DNA of 64,000 nt, taken from positions 4,882,326 through 4,946,325 of the forward strand of contig NZ_OZ024668.1 in NCBI RefSeq assembly GCF_902497775.2. The letters run 5' to 3'. The notes below the pieces were generated by a model. That model ran no database searches. It had not been told where the DNA came from and worked only from the letters and a program-made list of their open reading frames with translations. The DNA comes from Pseudomonas fluorescens (GTDB taxonomy: Bacteria; Pseudomonadota; Gammaproteobacteria; Pseudomonadales; Pseudomonadaceae). The position numbers were made by a program, and so were the translations under genes. Shown piece after piece: positions 36,717-46,918 of the stretch. Position 1 is the first letter of the stretch; each line of letters begins with the position of its first letter.

Positions 36717-38047
36717 TGGCTGCCACCCCATTGCAAAGCTTCCAGCACCTGGTCGCCAGCCTGCGCGACGCGGTGCGCGCCCCTGAGCATTTCACTTTGA
36801 GCTACAGTGGCGAACACTCGCAGTTCATCCGTTTCAACCACGCCAAGGTGCGTCAGGCCGGTGAGGTGCAGCAGGCCAGCTGCGTGCTCAAGCTGGTCGC
36901 TGACGGGCGTCAGGCCGAGTTGCAGTTCACCCTCGGCAACGATGCCGAGGTCGATCAACTGCGCTTGCAGCAAGCCCTGGAGCAACTGCGCCAGACCCTG
37001 CCGCTGCTCGAGCCCGACCCGTACCTGCAACTCAACGACAGCGCCTGGCAAAGCCACAGCGTGCAGGATCAACCGCTGCCTGACAGCGCCGCGGTACTGG
37101 CGCAGATCGAGCAAGGCGCGGGCGACCTCGACCTGGTCGGTATCTATGCCGCAGGCCCGATCTGCCGGGGCTTTTCCAGCTCGTTCGGGGCTTTTGGCTG
37201 GCACCAGGCCAACAGTTTCAACCTCGACTGGAGCCTGTTCCACAGTAATGGCGAAGCAGTAAAAGCCAACTATGCCGGGCAGATCTGGGATCGCGAGGCC
37301 TTCGCCCTGCGCCTTAAGCAGACCCGCGAACAGCTTGACTACCTCGGTCGCCCGCTGAAAAAACTCGCCCCTGGCCAGTACCGCGCCTACCTGGCACCGG
37401 CGGCACTGGACGAGATCATGGGCATGCTCTGCTGGGGCGGCTTCTCGGCCCAGGCCATTGCCACCAAGAACAGTCCGCTACAGCGCCTGTACAGCGGCGA
37501 TGCCAGCCTGAGCCCGTTGACCAGCATTGCCGAGCAGATCAGCGGTTCGCTGAGCCCGTCGTTCTCTGATGAAGGCTTGTTGCGCAGCGACCTGCGCCTG
37601 ATCGACCAGGGCCAGGCCGGTGATCGGTTGATCTGCGCGCGCAGCGCCGCCGAGTTCGAGCTGGCGGCCAACGGTGCCGATAGCTACGAGTCGCCGTGCG
37701 CCCTGAGCATGGCAGGCGGCGCGCTTGCGCAGAGTGAAATCCTCGCCCGCCTGGGCACCGGCCTGTACATCAGTAACCTCTGGTACCTGAACTACTCGGA
37801 CCTGCCCGCCGCGCGCATGACCGGCCTGACCCGCTTCGCCACCTTCTGGGTCGAGAACGGCGAGATCCAGGCGCCGGTGAGCACCATGCGCTTTGACGAC
37901 AGCGTCTACAGTTTGCTGGGGTCGCAACTGGAGGCGTTGACCACAGAGCGCGAGCTGATTCTGTCGACCAGCACCTATGGCCAGCGCCAGACCAGTTCGA
38001 GTCATTTGCCGGGAGCTTTGGTCAATCGCCTGACGTTGACACTGTAA
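36716..38047 (+). CDS. PmbA/TldE-like protein, partner of the TldD-like subunit
   Basis: A 443-residue TldD/PmbA-family protein without an HExxxH motif, as expected for the non-catalytic TldE-type subunit. It should form a heterodimer with the preceding TldD-like protein and shape the substrate channel. Start and previous stop overlap as TGATG, so translation is coupled and near-equimolar synthesis is likely. A REP pair follows the stop. The natural substrate is unknown and I see no candidate small precursor-peptide gene in the adjacent gaps. Confidence 0.85.
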   Translation: MAATPLQSFQHLVASLRDAVRAPEHFTLSYSGEHSQFIRFNHAKVRQAGEVQQASCVLKLVADGRQAELQFTLGNDAEVDQLRLQQALEQLRQTLPLLEPDPYLQLNDSAWQSHSVQDQPLPDSAAVLAQIEQGAGDLDLVGIYAAGPICRGFSSSFGAFGWHQANSFNLDWSLFHSNGEAVKANYAGQIWDREAFALRLKQTREQLDYLGRPLKKLAPGQYRAYLAPAALDEIMGMLCWGGFSAQAIATKNSPLQRLYSGDASLSPLTSIAEQISGSLSPSFSDEGLLRSDLRLIDQGQAGDRLICARSAAEFELAANGADSYESPCALSMAGGALAQSEILARLGTGLYISNLWYLNYSDLPAARMTGLTRFATFWVENGEIQAPVSTMRFDDSVYSLLGSQLEALTTERELILSTSTYGQRQTSSSHLPGALVNRLTLTL

Positions 38048-38052
38048 TTAGC

Positions 38053-38115
38053 CCTTCGCGGGGCAAGCCCGCTCCTACAACTCCGGTAGGAGCGGGCTTG
38101 CCCCGCGAAGAGGCC
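38053..38115. repeat. Inverted REP pair, GCGGGGCAAGCCCGCTCCTAC family
   Basis: Two nearly identical inverted copies of the main REP family face each other across a short centre (CAACTCCGG) between the PmbA-like gene and the MFS transporter gene. The two together could fold into a hairpin with arms of about 25 bases. Confidence 0.9.
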
Positions 38116-38137
38116 CTCAAGGACTACACACATCCCC

Positions 38138-39565
38138 ATGCCCAACCGCGCCCCGCTGGACCCGACCACCGCCCGCTGGATCCCCTGGGTCGTGGCCATC
38201 GCCTTTTTCATGCAGTCGCTCGACGGCACCATCCTCAACACCGCCCTGCCCGCCATGGCCCGCGACCTGGCCGAAGACCCGCTGCGCATGCAGTCGGTGA
38301 TCATCGCCTACATGCTCACCGTGGCCCTGCTGATCCCGGCCTCGGGCTGGATCGCCGACCGCTTCGGCACCAAACGCATTTTCTTCGGCGCCATCTTGCT
38401 GTTCAGCCTCGGCTCACTGCTCTGCGCCCTGGCCAGCAGCCTCGGCATGCTGGTGGCGGCGCGGGTGATTCAGGGCCTGGGCGGGGCATTGATGCTGCCG
38501 GTCGGACGCCTGGTGGTACTGCGCGCTTATCCGCGCTCGGAGCTGGTGCGGATCATGAGCTTCATCACCATCCCCGGCCTGCTCGGCCCGTTGCTGGGCC
38601 CGACCATGGGCGGCTGGCTGGTGGAGATCCTCAGCTGGCACTGGATCTTCCTGCTCAACCTGCCGGTTGGCGCCATTGGCTGTTATGCGGTGTGGAAGTT
38701 CATCCCCGACCTGCGCGGCTCGGAACGCACCCGCTTCGACGGCATCGGCTTCGTGCTGTTTGGCGCGGCGATGGTGCTGATCACCATTGCCATGGAAGGC
38801 CTGGGCGAGCTGCACCTGCCGCACCTGCGGGTAATGTTGCTGCTGTTTGCCGGCATGGCGTGCCTGGCCGCCTACTGGTTGCGTGCCGGGAGCGTCGACA
38901 ACCCACTGTTTTCGCCAAAACTGTTCCGCACCCGGACCTTTTCGGTGGGCATCCTCGGTAACCTGTTCGCCCGCCTGGGCAGCGGCGCCCTGCCGTTTCT
39001 GGTGCCGCTGTTGCTGCAGGTGGCGCTGGGTTATTCACCGTCCCAGGCCGGCATGAGCATGATCCCGCTGGCCGCTGCAGCGATGGTCGCCAAGTCGATT
39101 GCCCGGCCGCTGATCGAGCGCTTCGGCTACCGCAACATTCTCACCGGCAACACCCTGCTGCTGGGCCTGTTGCTGGCCAGCCTGGGCCTGGTCGACGAAC
39201 AGACGCCCTATGCCTTGCTGCTGTTCCAGCTGGGCCTGCTCGGCGCGGTCAACTCGATGCAGTTCACGGCAATGAACACCGTGACCCTGATCGACCTCGA
39301 CGACGCTAGCGCCAGCAGCGGCAACAGCCTGCTGTCGGTGGTCGCGCAACTGTCGCTGAGCCTCGGCGTGGCCTGCGCCGGCGCCTTGCTTGGCGGCTTT
39401 ACCGCTGCCGGCAGTGGCGAGGGCGTAGAGAGCACCCTCGGCGCGTTCCAGCTGACCTTCGTGACCATCGGCCTGATGGCCATGCTGGCGGCGGCGATCT
39501 TCATGCAGCTGTCCAGGGCGGACGGAAGGCGTGCCCCTCGTCTGGAACCGGAGATCGAGCCTTAG
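38138..39565 (+). CDS. mdtD: MFS multidrug transporter, DHA2/MdtD type
   Basis: A 475-residue major-facilitator transporter of the drug:proton antiporter-2 family with 14 predicted helices. Motif C-like and helix-1 features (FFMQSLDGTILNTALPAMA) and the loop GWIADRFGTKRIF (motif A) are clear. It is most similar in style to MdtD of enterobacteria, which here stands alone without mdtABC. Substrates are unknown. It begins 22 bases after a REP pair and precedes dbpA on the same strand. Confidence 0.8.
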   Translation: MPNRAPLDPTTARWIPWVVAIAFFMQSLDGTILNTALPAMARDLAEDPLRMQSVIIAYMLTVALLIPASGWIADRFGTKRIFFGAILLFSLGSLLCALASSLGMLVAARVIQGLGGALMLPVGRLVVLRAYPRSELVRIMSFITIPGLLGPLLGPTMGGWLVEILSWHWIFLLNLPVGAIGCYAVWKFIPDLRGSERTRFDGIGFVLFGAAMVLITIAMEGLGELHLPHLRVMLLLFAGMACLAAYWLRAGSVDNPLFSPKLFRTRTFSVGILGNLFARLGSGALPFLVPLLLQVALGYSPSQAGMSMIPLAAAAMVAKSIARPLIERFGYRNILTGNTLLLGLLLASLGLVDEQTPYALLLFQLGLLGAVNSMQFTAMNTVTLIDLDDASASSGNSLLSVVAQLSLSLGVACAGALLGGFTAAGSGEGVESTLGAFQLTFVTIGLMAMLAAAIFMQLSRADGRRAPRLEPEIEP

Positions 39566-39622
39566 GGCTAAAGGCCATGAGGCTGGTACACTGCGCGACA
39601 TTTTGTTTTGCAGGCCAGTCTC

Positions 39623-41008
<1,386 letters not shown>

Positions 41009-41015
41009 TTACCTT

Positions 41016-41074
41016 TTCGCGGGGCAAGCCCGCTCCTACACACCATCCCTGTAGGAGCGGGCTTGCCCCGCGAT
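41016..41074. repeat. Inverted REP pair after dbpA
   Basis: Inverted copies at 41016-41040 and 41050-41074 of the main REP family are separated by nine bases. They lie directly after the dbpA stop and before the ribosome site of the flavoprotein gene. Confidence 0.9.
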
Positions 41075-41106
41075 CGCTTCACCACCGAATTCTCGAGGAT
41101 TTTGCA

Positions 41107-42288
41107 GTGCGTTCCACCGAAGTGATCATCATCGGCGCTGGCGCCGCCGGCCTGATGTGCGCCTTGACCGCCGCCAAACGCGGCCGCCAGGTGCTGCTGC
41201 TCGACCACGCCAACAAGCCGGGCAAGAAGATCCTCATGTCCGGCGGTGGCCGCTGCAACTTCACCAACATGTACACCGAGCCGAGCAACTTCCTCTCGCA
41301 AAACCCGCATTTCTGCAAGTCGGCCCTGGCCCGCTACACCCAGTGGGATTTCATCGAGATGGTCGGCAAGCACGCTGTGCCCTACCACGAGAAGAAGCTC
41401 GGCCAGCTGTTCTGCGATAACAAGTCCAGCGACATCCTTGGCATACTTCTGGATGAATGCGACAACGCCGGCGCCGAACTGCGCATGGACACCAGCATCG
41501 AGCAGATCGAGAAACTCGACAGCGGCTACCTGCTGGAAACCAGCGCCGGCCAGTTCCAGTGCCAGTCGCTGGTGATCGCCACTGGCGGCCTGTCGATCCC
41601 GACCCTGGGTGCTACCGGCTTCGGTTACCAGGTCGCCCGCCAGTTCGGCCACACCCTGCTGCCGACCCGCGCAGGCCTGGTGCCGTTCACCATCACCGAA
41701 CCGCAGCTCAAGGCAATCTGCACTGAACTGTCGGGCACCTCGGTCGATTGCGTGGCCAGTTGCAACGGCAGCAGCTTCCGGGAAAACCTGCTGTTCACCC
41801 ACCGCGGCCTGAGCGGCCCGGCGATCCTGCAGATTTCTTCGTTCTGGCAGGCTGGCGACACGCTTGAAATCAACCTGCTGCCCGAGCACGACGCCCTGAG
41901 CTGGCTGCAACAGCAGCAAGCCGAGCGCCCCAACAGCGAGCTCAAGACCCTGCTCGGGGAGATTTTCACCAAGAAGATGGCCAACCTGCTGGCCGAGCAC
42001 TGGTTCGTCTCCAAGCCAATGAAGCAGTACACCCCGGCGGAACTGGCCCAGGTCAGCGACAAACTCGGGGCCTGGCAGGTGGTGCCGGCCGGGACCGAAG
42101 GCTACCGCACGGCCGAAGTGACCCTGGGCGGCGTCGATACCCGTGAAGTCTCGTCGAAAACCATGGAATCGCTGAAAAGCCCGGGCCTGTACTTTATCGG
42201 CGAAGTGCTCGACGTCAGCGGCCACCTCGGCGGCTTCAACTTCCAGTGGGCCTGGGCCTCGGCGTACGCGGCCGCGCAGTTCGTCTAA
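41107..42288 (+). CDS. NAD(P)/FAD-dependent oxidoreductase, YhiN/HI0933 family
   Basis: A 393-residue flavoprotein of the HI0933/YhiN family. An N-terminal FAD motif (VIIIGAGAAGLMCA) is followed by KPGKKILMSGGGRCNFTN, diagnostic of the family. The C-terminal LDVSGHLGGFNFQWAWASA closes the FAD site. The biological reaction is unknown. The start is GTG at 41107, with GAGGA seven bases ahead; the long open frame upstream runs through dbpA and the REP pair and is not used. It is followed by yccS after 117 bases that hold an imperfect hairpin. Confidence 0.88.
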   Translation: MRSTEVIIIGAGAAGLMCALTAAKRGRQVLLLDHANKPGKKILMSGGGRCNFTNMYTEPSNFLSQNPHFCKSALARYTQWDFIEMVGKHAVPYHEKKLGQLFCDNKSSDILGILLDECDNAGAELRMDTSIEQIEKLDSGYLLETSAGQFQCQSLVIATGGLSIPTLGATGFGYQVARQFGHTLLPTRAGLVPFTITEPQLKAICTELSGTSVDCVASCNGSSFRENLLFTHRGLSGPAILQISSFWQAGDTLEINLLPEHDALSWLQQQQAERPNSELKTLLGEIFTKKMANLLAEHWFVSKPMKQYTPAELAQVSDKLGAWQVVPAGTEGYRTAEVTLGGVDTREVSSKTMESLKSPGLYFIGEVLDVSGHLGGFNFQWAWASAYAAAQFV

Positions 42289-42405
42289 CCTTCGCGGTAG
42301 AATCAGCGCATCAAGGAACAAATTTTGCTGGTCAGAAGCAGCGGTAACACCGTTGCCATCTGACTGGCTCAATTTCGATCATCGCCCAAGGCCTGCCCAC
42401 CCGAC

Positions 42406-44589
42406 ATGTCATCTTCCTCGTTCAGCCAATCGTTGCGCCGCCTCTGGGCCCTGGACAAGTTCAGCTACGCCATCCGCGTCCTCATCGCCCTGACCGGCAG
42501 CATGCTGCTGTGCTGGTACAAGGACGAGATGAGCCTGCTGATCCCGCTGTTTCTGGGGATTATCGCCAGCGCCCTGGCCGAGACCGACGACAGCTGGCAG
42601 GGGCGCCTGAACGCCCTGGCCGTCACCCTGGTGTGCTTCACCATCGCCGCGCTGTCGGTGGAGTTGCTGTTCCCCTACCCGATCATCTTCGGCTGCGCCC
42701 TGGCCCTGGCCAGCTTCGCCCTGACCATGCTCGGCGCCCTCGGCGAGCGCTACGGCGCGATTGCCTCGGCGACACTGATCTTGTCGGTCTATACCATGAT
42801 CGGCGTCGACCAGCGCGGCGGCGAAGTCACTGACTTCTGGCACGAACCCCTGCTGCTGGTGGCCGGCGCCGCCTGGTACGGCCTGCTTTCGGTGCTGTGG
42901 CAGGCGCTGTTCTCCAACCAGCCGGTGCAACAGAGCCTGGCTCGGCTGTTCCGCGAGCTGGGGCGCTACCTCAAGCTCAAGGCCACGCTGTTCGAACCCA
43001 TACGCCAACTGGATGTCGAGGCCCGCCGCCTGGAACTGGCGCAGCAGAACGGTCGGGTGGTGGCCGCGCTCAACGCAGCCAAGGAAATCATCCTGCACCG
43101 GGTCGGCAATGGCCGGCCGGGATCGAAAGTCAGCCGCTACCTGAAGCTGTACTTCCTCGCCCAGGACATCCACGAGCGCGCCAGCTCCTCGCACTACCCG
43201 TACAACGCCCTGACCGAAGCCTTCTTCCATAGCGACGTGCTGTTCCGCTGCCAGCGCCTGCTGCGCCAGCAGGGCGTGGCCTGCCAGCAGCTGTCCGAGT
43301 CCATCCAACTGCGCCAGCCATTCACCTACGACACCAGCTTCGCCCAGGCCCTGGAAGACCTGCACGCCTCGCTCGAACACCTGCGCATCCAGAGCAACCC
43401 GGCCTGGCGTGGCCTGCTGCGCTCGCTGCGGGCGCTGGCGGCGAACCTGGCGACCCTCGACCGCCTGCTCAGCGACGCCAGCAACCCCGACAACCTCGCC
43501 GATGCCAGCGACAGCAGCCTGCTCGACCGCTCACCGCGCAATTTCAAGGACGTCTGGAGCCGCCTGCGCCAGCAACTGACGCCGACCTCATTGCTGTTCC
43601 GCCATGCCCTGCGCCTGCCCCTGGCGCTGTCGATCGGCTATGGCATGGTCCACTTGATTCACCCGACCCAGGGCTACTGGATCATCCTCACCACCCTGTT
43701 CGTCTGCCAGCCCAACTACGGTGCCACGCGGCGCAAGCTGGGGCAACGGATCATCGGCACCGCCATCGGCCTGACCGTCGGCTGGGCGCTGTTCGACCTG
43801 TTCCCCAGCCCGATCATCCAGTCGCTGTTCGCCGTCGCCGCCGGGGTGGTGTTCTTCGTCAACCGCACCACCCGCTACACCCTGGCCACGGCGGCAATTA
43901 CCCTGATGGTGCTGTTCTGCTTCAACCAGATCGGTGATGGCTACGGGCTGTTCCTGCCGCGGCTGTTCGATACCCTGGTGGGCAGCCTGATCGCCATCCT
44001 CGCGGTGTTCCTGTTCCTCCCGGACTGGCAGGGGCGGCGGCTGAACAAGGTGCTGGCCAACACCCTCAGTTGCAACAGCACCTACCTGCGTCAGATCATG
44101 CAGCAGTATGCTCAGGGCAAAAGTGACGACCTGGCCTACCGCCTGGCCCGGCGCAACGCCCACAACGCCGACGCGGCGCTGTCGACCACCCTGGCCAACA
44201 TGCTCATGGAGCCCGGGCATTTTCGTAAGGAGGCGGACGTCGGCTTCCGCTTCCTGGTGCTGTCGCACACCCTGCTCAGCTATCTTTCGGGCCTTGGCGC
44301 GCACCGCGACACCGCGCTGGATGCCGAGGTTCGCCAGCAATTGATCGATGGCGCCGGGGCGAGCCTGGCCAACAGCCTGGACGAGATTGCCGAAGGCCTG
44401 GCCAGCAAGCTGCCGGTGGCGATCCACAGCGATGCCGAAGAAACCCTGGCCAATGACCTTGAGCAGATGCCCGAAGAGCTCGATGAACACCAGCGTCTGG
44501 TGCAAACCCAGCTGGCGCTGATCTGCCGGCAACTGGCGCCGCTGCGCACCCTCGCCGCGCATCTGATCAAGGACAGCGCGCCGGCCTGA
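42406..44589 (+). CDS. yccS: FUSC-family inner membrane protein YccS
   Basis: A 727-residue integral membrane protein of the YccS/YhfK type in the FUSC (fusaric acid resistance/aromatic efflux) superfamily. It has two blocks of hydrophobic helices (about 25-155 and 395-540), each followed by a cytoplasmic domain, the usual duplicated arrangement. A transport role is presumed; the substrate is not known. Length is normal for YccS. Its stop codon directly abuts the stop of the convergent solute-binding-protein gene with no spacer. Confidence 0.85.
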   Translation: MSSSSFSQSLRRLWALDKFSYAIRVLIALTGSMLLCWYKDEMSLLIPLFLGIIASALAETDDSWQGRLNALAVTLVCFTIAALSVELLFPYPIIFGCALALASFALTMLGALGERYGAIASATLILSVYTMIGVDQRGGEVTDFWHEPLLLVAGAAWYGLLSVLWQALFSNQPVQQSLARLFRELGRYLKLKATLFEPIRQLDVEARRLELAQQNGRVVAALNAAKEIILHRVGNGRPGSKVSRYLKLYFLAQDIHERASSSHYPYNALTEAFFHSDVLFRCQRLLRQQGVACQQLSESIQLRQPFTYDTSFAQALEDLHASLEHLRIQSNPAWRGLLRSLRALAANLATLDRLLSDASNPDNLADASDSSLLDRSPRNFKDVWSRLRQQLTPTSLLFRHALRLPLALSIGYGMVHLIHPTQGYWIILTTLFVCQPNYGATRRKLGQRIIGTAIGLTVGWALFDLFPSPIIQSLFAVAAGVVFFVNRTTRYTLATAAITLMVLFCFNQIGDGYGLFLPRLFDTLVGSLIAILAVFLFLPDWQGRRLNKVLANTLSCNSTYLRQIMQQYAQGKSDDLAYRLARRNAHNADAALSTTLANMLMEPGHFRKEADVGFRFLVLSHTLLSYLSGLGAHRDTALDAEVRQQLIDGAGASLANSLDEIAEGLASKLPVAIHSDAEETLANDLEQMPEELDEHQRLVQTQLALICRQLAPLRTLAAHLIKDSAPA

Positions 44590-45330
44590 TTACAGGCCGT
44601 GCTGTTTGAGCAGCCGGGCATAGCTGCCGTCGGCTTTCATCTGGGCAATGGCACGGTCGAAGCCGGCGACGATCTGCTGGTGCTCAGGGTTCTTCAGGCT
44701 GACGAGGATATGCAGGCTGTTCTCGCTGACCGGCTTGTCGAAGAACTCCACCGCCTCACGCACCTCTTTCGGTTCACGCTTGAGGAAATACCCGGCAACG
44801 AATTCATCCTCCAGTGCCAGGCTCACACGGCCGGCGGCCAGCATGCCGACGGCGACGGAAAAACTGCGTACCGGAACCTTCTGCAGATGGGTGTCGCTGT
44901 CGAACTCGGGCGAGTAGGCATAATCGCGCACCACAGCGATGGGGAACGGGTAGAGGTCGCTCAAGGAGTTGAAACGCAGCGCATCGCCTTTGCGCTTGAG
45001 CAGGCGGATACGGTTGGTCAGGTAGCTGGCGGAAAACTGGCCTATCTGCGTGCGCGAGTCGTTGTACCAGGCATTGACCAGCACATCGTAGCGCCCGTCC
45101 CCAACCCCCAGCAGCGCCCGCGCCCAGGGCACCTGCTCATACTGGCTGGTATAGCCGGCACGGGTCAGGGCTGTGGTGACGATGGCCGTGGCCAGGCCAC
45201 CGTTGGCCATGTTGGCATCGGTAAAGGGCGGCCAGCTGTCGGCTACCAGACGCAGCGTGGTGGCCTGCGCCGAAGTGCTCAGCAGTAGCAGTATTCCCGT
45301 TGAAGCCAAGACTCGAAGCAATGGCCGCAT
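44590..45330 (-). CDS. Periplasmic solute-binding protein (amino-acid type)
   Basis: A 246-residue protein with a signal peptide of about 23 residues ending in SAQA and a type 2 periplasmic-binding fold (SBP_bac_3). ATTLRLVADSWPPFTD begins the first lobe. It resembles polar amino-acid binding proteins but has no adjacent permease or ATPase genes, so it may be an orphan receptor. The ATG at 45330 has AAAGGA seven bases ahead, and a perfect 7-bp hairpin (45345-45361) sits just upstream of that site. An in-frame start 23 codons earlier would remove the signal peptide from the N-terminus and is rejected. Confidence 0.82.
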   Translation of the reverse strand: MRPLLRVLASTGILLLLSTSAQATTLRLVADSWPPFTDANMANGGLATAIVTTALTRAGYTSQYEQVPWARALLGVGDGRYDVLVNAWYNDSRTQIGQFSASYLTNRIRLLKRKGDALRFNSLSDLYPFPIAVVRDYAYSPEFDSDTHLQKVPVRSFSVAVGMLAAGRVSLALEDEFVAGYFLKREPKEVREAVEFFDKPVSENSLHILVSLKNPEHQQIVAGFDRAIAQMKADGSYARLLKQHGL

Positions 45331-45562
45331 GCTCAAATCCTTTAGCGAACCCCTGGTTCGCGCCGTTGATTTCAACTGCTTGAGAATGTTCAGTGCCAAT
45401 CAGCCATCGCAGGTTACACAAAGAAGAAGTCATCGGGCAGAGGCAAATGATATCAAATGGCCTCTATTCCGGTCGACTTCGAGCCTGTGTTGACCTGGAG
45501 CAATTAGACCCTCGCCCCACTGTCTGCCATGATCAGGGGTATCAACCGTTTGAGAGACGCCC

Positions 45563-46015
45563 ATGGCCATCGATTGGATCTGCAAACACCACAGTGACAT
45601 TGGCAAGGAACAACTCTATGCCATTCTGCGACTGCGCACCGAAGTGTTCGTGGTCGAACAGAAATGCCCCTATCAGGAAGTCGATGGCCAGGACCTGGAA
45701 GGCGACACCTGCCACCTGATGGCCTGGGAGGGTGACAACCTGCTGGCTTACCTGCGCTTGCTCGATCCGCAATCCCAAGGCGGTGACGTGGTCATCGGCC
45801 GGGTGCTGATAGCCCCCGACGCGCGCGGTCGCGGGCTGGGCCATGAGCTGATGGAGCATGGGCTCAAATACGCAGAGGAACTCTGGCCCGAGGTGCCGGT
45901 GTACCTTTCAGCCCAGGCGCACCTGCAGGATTACTATGCGCGCCATGGCTTCAAGGTGGCGGGAGAGGTGTTTCTCGAAGACGATATTGCGCATATTGGA
46001 ATGCGGCGGGGGTAG
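45563..46015 (+). CDS. elaA: GNAT-family N-acetyltransferase ElaA
   Basis: A 150-residue acetyltransferase of the ElaA family. The acetyl-CoA-binding signature appears as VLIAPDARGRGLGHELM and the family marker VVEQKCPYQEVDGQDLEGDT is present near residue 30. The natural substrate is unknown. It is divergent from the solute-binding-protein gene, with 232 bases between the starts containing no other gene. A REP element follows the stop. Confidence 0.9.
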   Translation: MAIDWICKHHSDIGKEQLYAILRLRTEVFVVEQKCPYQEVDGQDLEGDTCHLMAWEGDNLLAYLRLLDPQSQGGDVVIGRVLIAPDARGRGLGHELMEHGLKYAEELWPEVPVYLSAQAHLQDYYARHGFKVAGEVFLEDDIAHIGMRRG

Positions 46016-46020
46016 CAGTA

Positions 46021-46056
46021 TCGCGGGGCAAGCCCACTCCCACATTGCCCCGCGAT
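46021..46056. repeat. Compact REP-derived palindrome
   Basis: TCGCGGGGCAAG and CTTGCCCCGCGA-like arms (ATTGCCCCGCGA) are brought close together in the gap between the convergent elaA and HTH genes. It looks like a shortened REP pair in which most of one copy is missing, and may act as a shared terminator. Confidence 0.65.
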
Positions 46057-46063
46057 GAGGCCC

Positions 46064-46360
46064 TCAGGGATACCCCAGCACCTCACGAACACTGCGCAGA
46101 TGCTGGGTGATCCACTGCTTGTCGATCGCTCCCCAGTCGCGGATCCGGTAGTGCCCGGCGTGGTTGCGCGCCCCGTCCTGCTGCTCGAACTCGCAGACGA
46201 TATCCAGGTCGGCCAGAGCGGCAATGGTGTCCTGGGCAGTGCGCCGGGGCATGCCGGTGGCTTCCATCAAGGCCGGGACAGTACTGGCGGTCTGGCTGTC
46301 GATCAGCCAGGCGACATACAGCCGGCGGTAGAAACTGCTCTTGGTCTTGCTCACTTCCAT
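46064..46360 (-). CDS. Small winged-helix DNA-binding protein
   Basis: A 98-residue protein with a helix-turn-helix in the middle (VPALMEATGMPRRTAQDTIAALADL, described here by its ends near residues 29 and 53) followed by a short wing. It is probably a transcriptional regulator of unknown target. No effector domain is present. ATG at 46360 is used; a TTG two codons earlier is less likely. It lies 17 bases downstream of the ygjP-like gene on the same strand and may be cotranscribed with it. Confidence 0.7.
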   Translation of the reverse strand: MEVSKTKSSFYRRLYVAWLIDSQTASTVPALMEATGMPRRTAQDTIAALADLDIVCEFEQQDGARNHAGHYRIRDWGAIDKQWITQHLRSVREVLGYP

Positions 46361-46377
46361 TGGCAAATCCTCAGGGC

Positions 46378-46878
46378 CTACAGGCTGGCGGGCAGCTCAC
46401 GGTAGGTCAGGTAAACCCGCAGGTCGAATTCCAGTTGATGGTAGCCCGGCTGCATGTATTCGCAGAGCTGGTAGAACGCCTTGTTATGATCGGACTCTTT
46501 CAAGTGCGCCAGTTCGTGTACCACGATCATCTTCAAAAACTGCGGCGCCGCGTCCTTGAACAACGAGGCGATGCGGATTTCCTTCTTGGCCTTCAACTTG
46601 CCGCCCTGTACCCGCGACACCGCCGTGTGCAGGCCGAGTGCACGATGGGTGAGGTCAAGACGGTTGTCGAACAGCACCTTGTCGAGGTTCGGCGCATTGC
46701 GCAGGTGCTCCTGCTTGAGCGTCTGGGCATAGGCGTACAGCGCCTTGTCGCTGTGCACCGCATGCTTGTCCGGATAGCGCTGCTGCAGGTAGTCGCCCAG
46801 GCGATTGCTGGCAATCAACTGGCGAACCTGGTCTTGCAGGGCGGGCGGATAGGCTTGCAGGTACTTGAGCACGGTCAT
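46378..46878 (-). CDS. YgjP-like metallopeptidase (DUF45/M48 type)
   Basis: A 166-residue protein with the zinc-protease signature VVHELAHLKESDH: His121, Glu122 and His125 form HExxH and His131 is a likely third ligand. This is the WLM/YgjP (DUF45) family, usually of unknown substrate. There is no signal peptide, so it is cytoplasmic. ATG at 46878 begins MTVLKYLQ; the frame stays open for 28 more codons into the region before cfcR but without family resemblance. It starts 40 bases after cfcR ends on the same strand. Confidence 0.82.
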   Translation of the reverse strand: MTVLKYLQAYPPALQDQVRQLIASNRLGDYLQQRYPDKHAVHSDKALYAYAQTLKQEHLRNAPNLDKVLFDNRLDLTHRALGLHTAVSRVQGGKLKAKKEIRIASLFKDAAPQFLKMIVVHELAHLKESDHNKAFYQLCEYMQPGYHQLEFDLRVYLTYRELPASL

Positions 46879-46918
46879 GGTCAAAACGGCTGACGATAAA
46901 AGCGCCCAGTGTAACCAA

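Noticed and set aside
44590..45330. Complete amino-acid ABC transporter locus
   Set aside because: Neighbouring genes are a FUSC membrane protein and an acetyltransferase; no permease or ATPase is adjacent.
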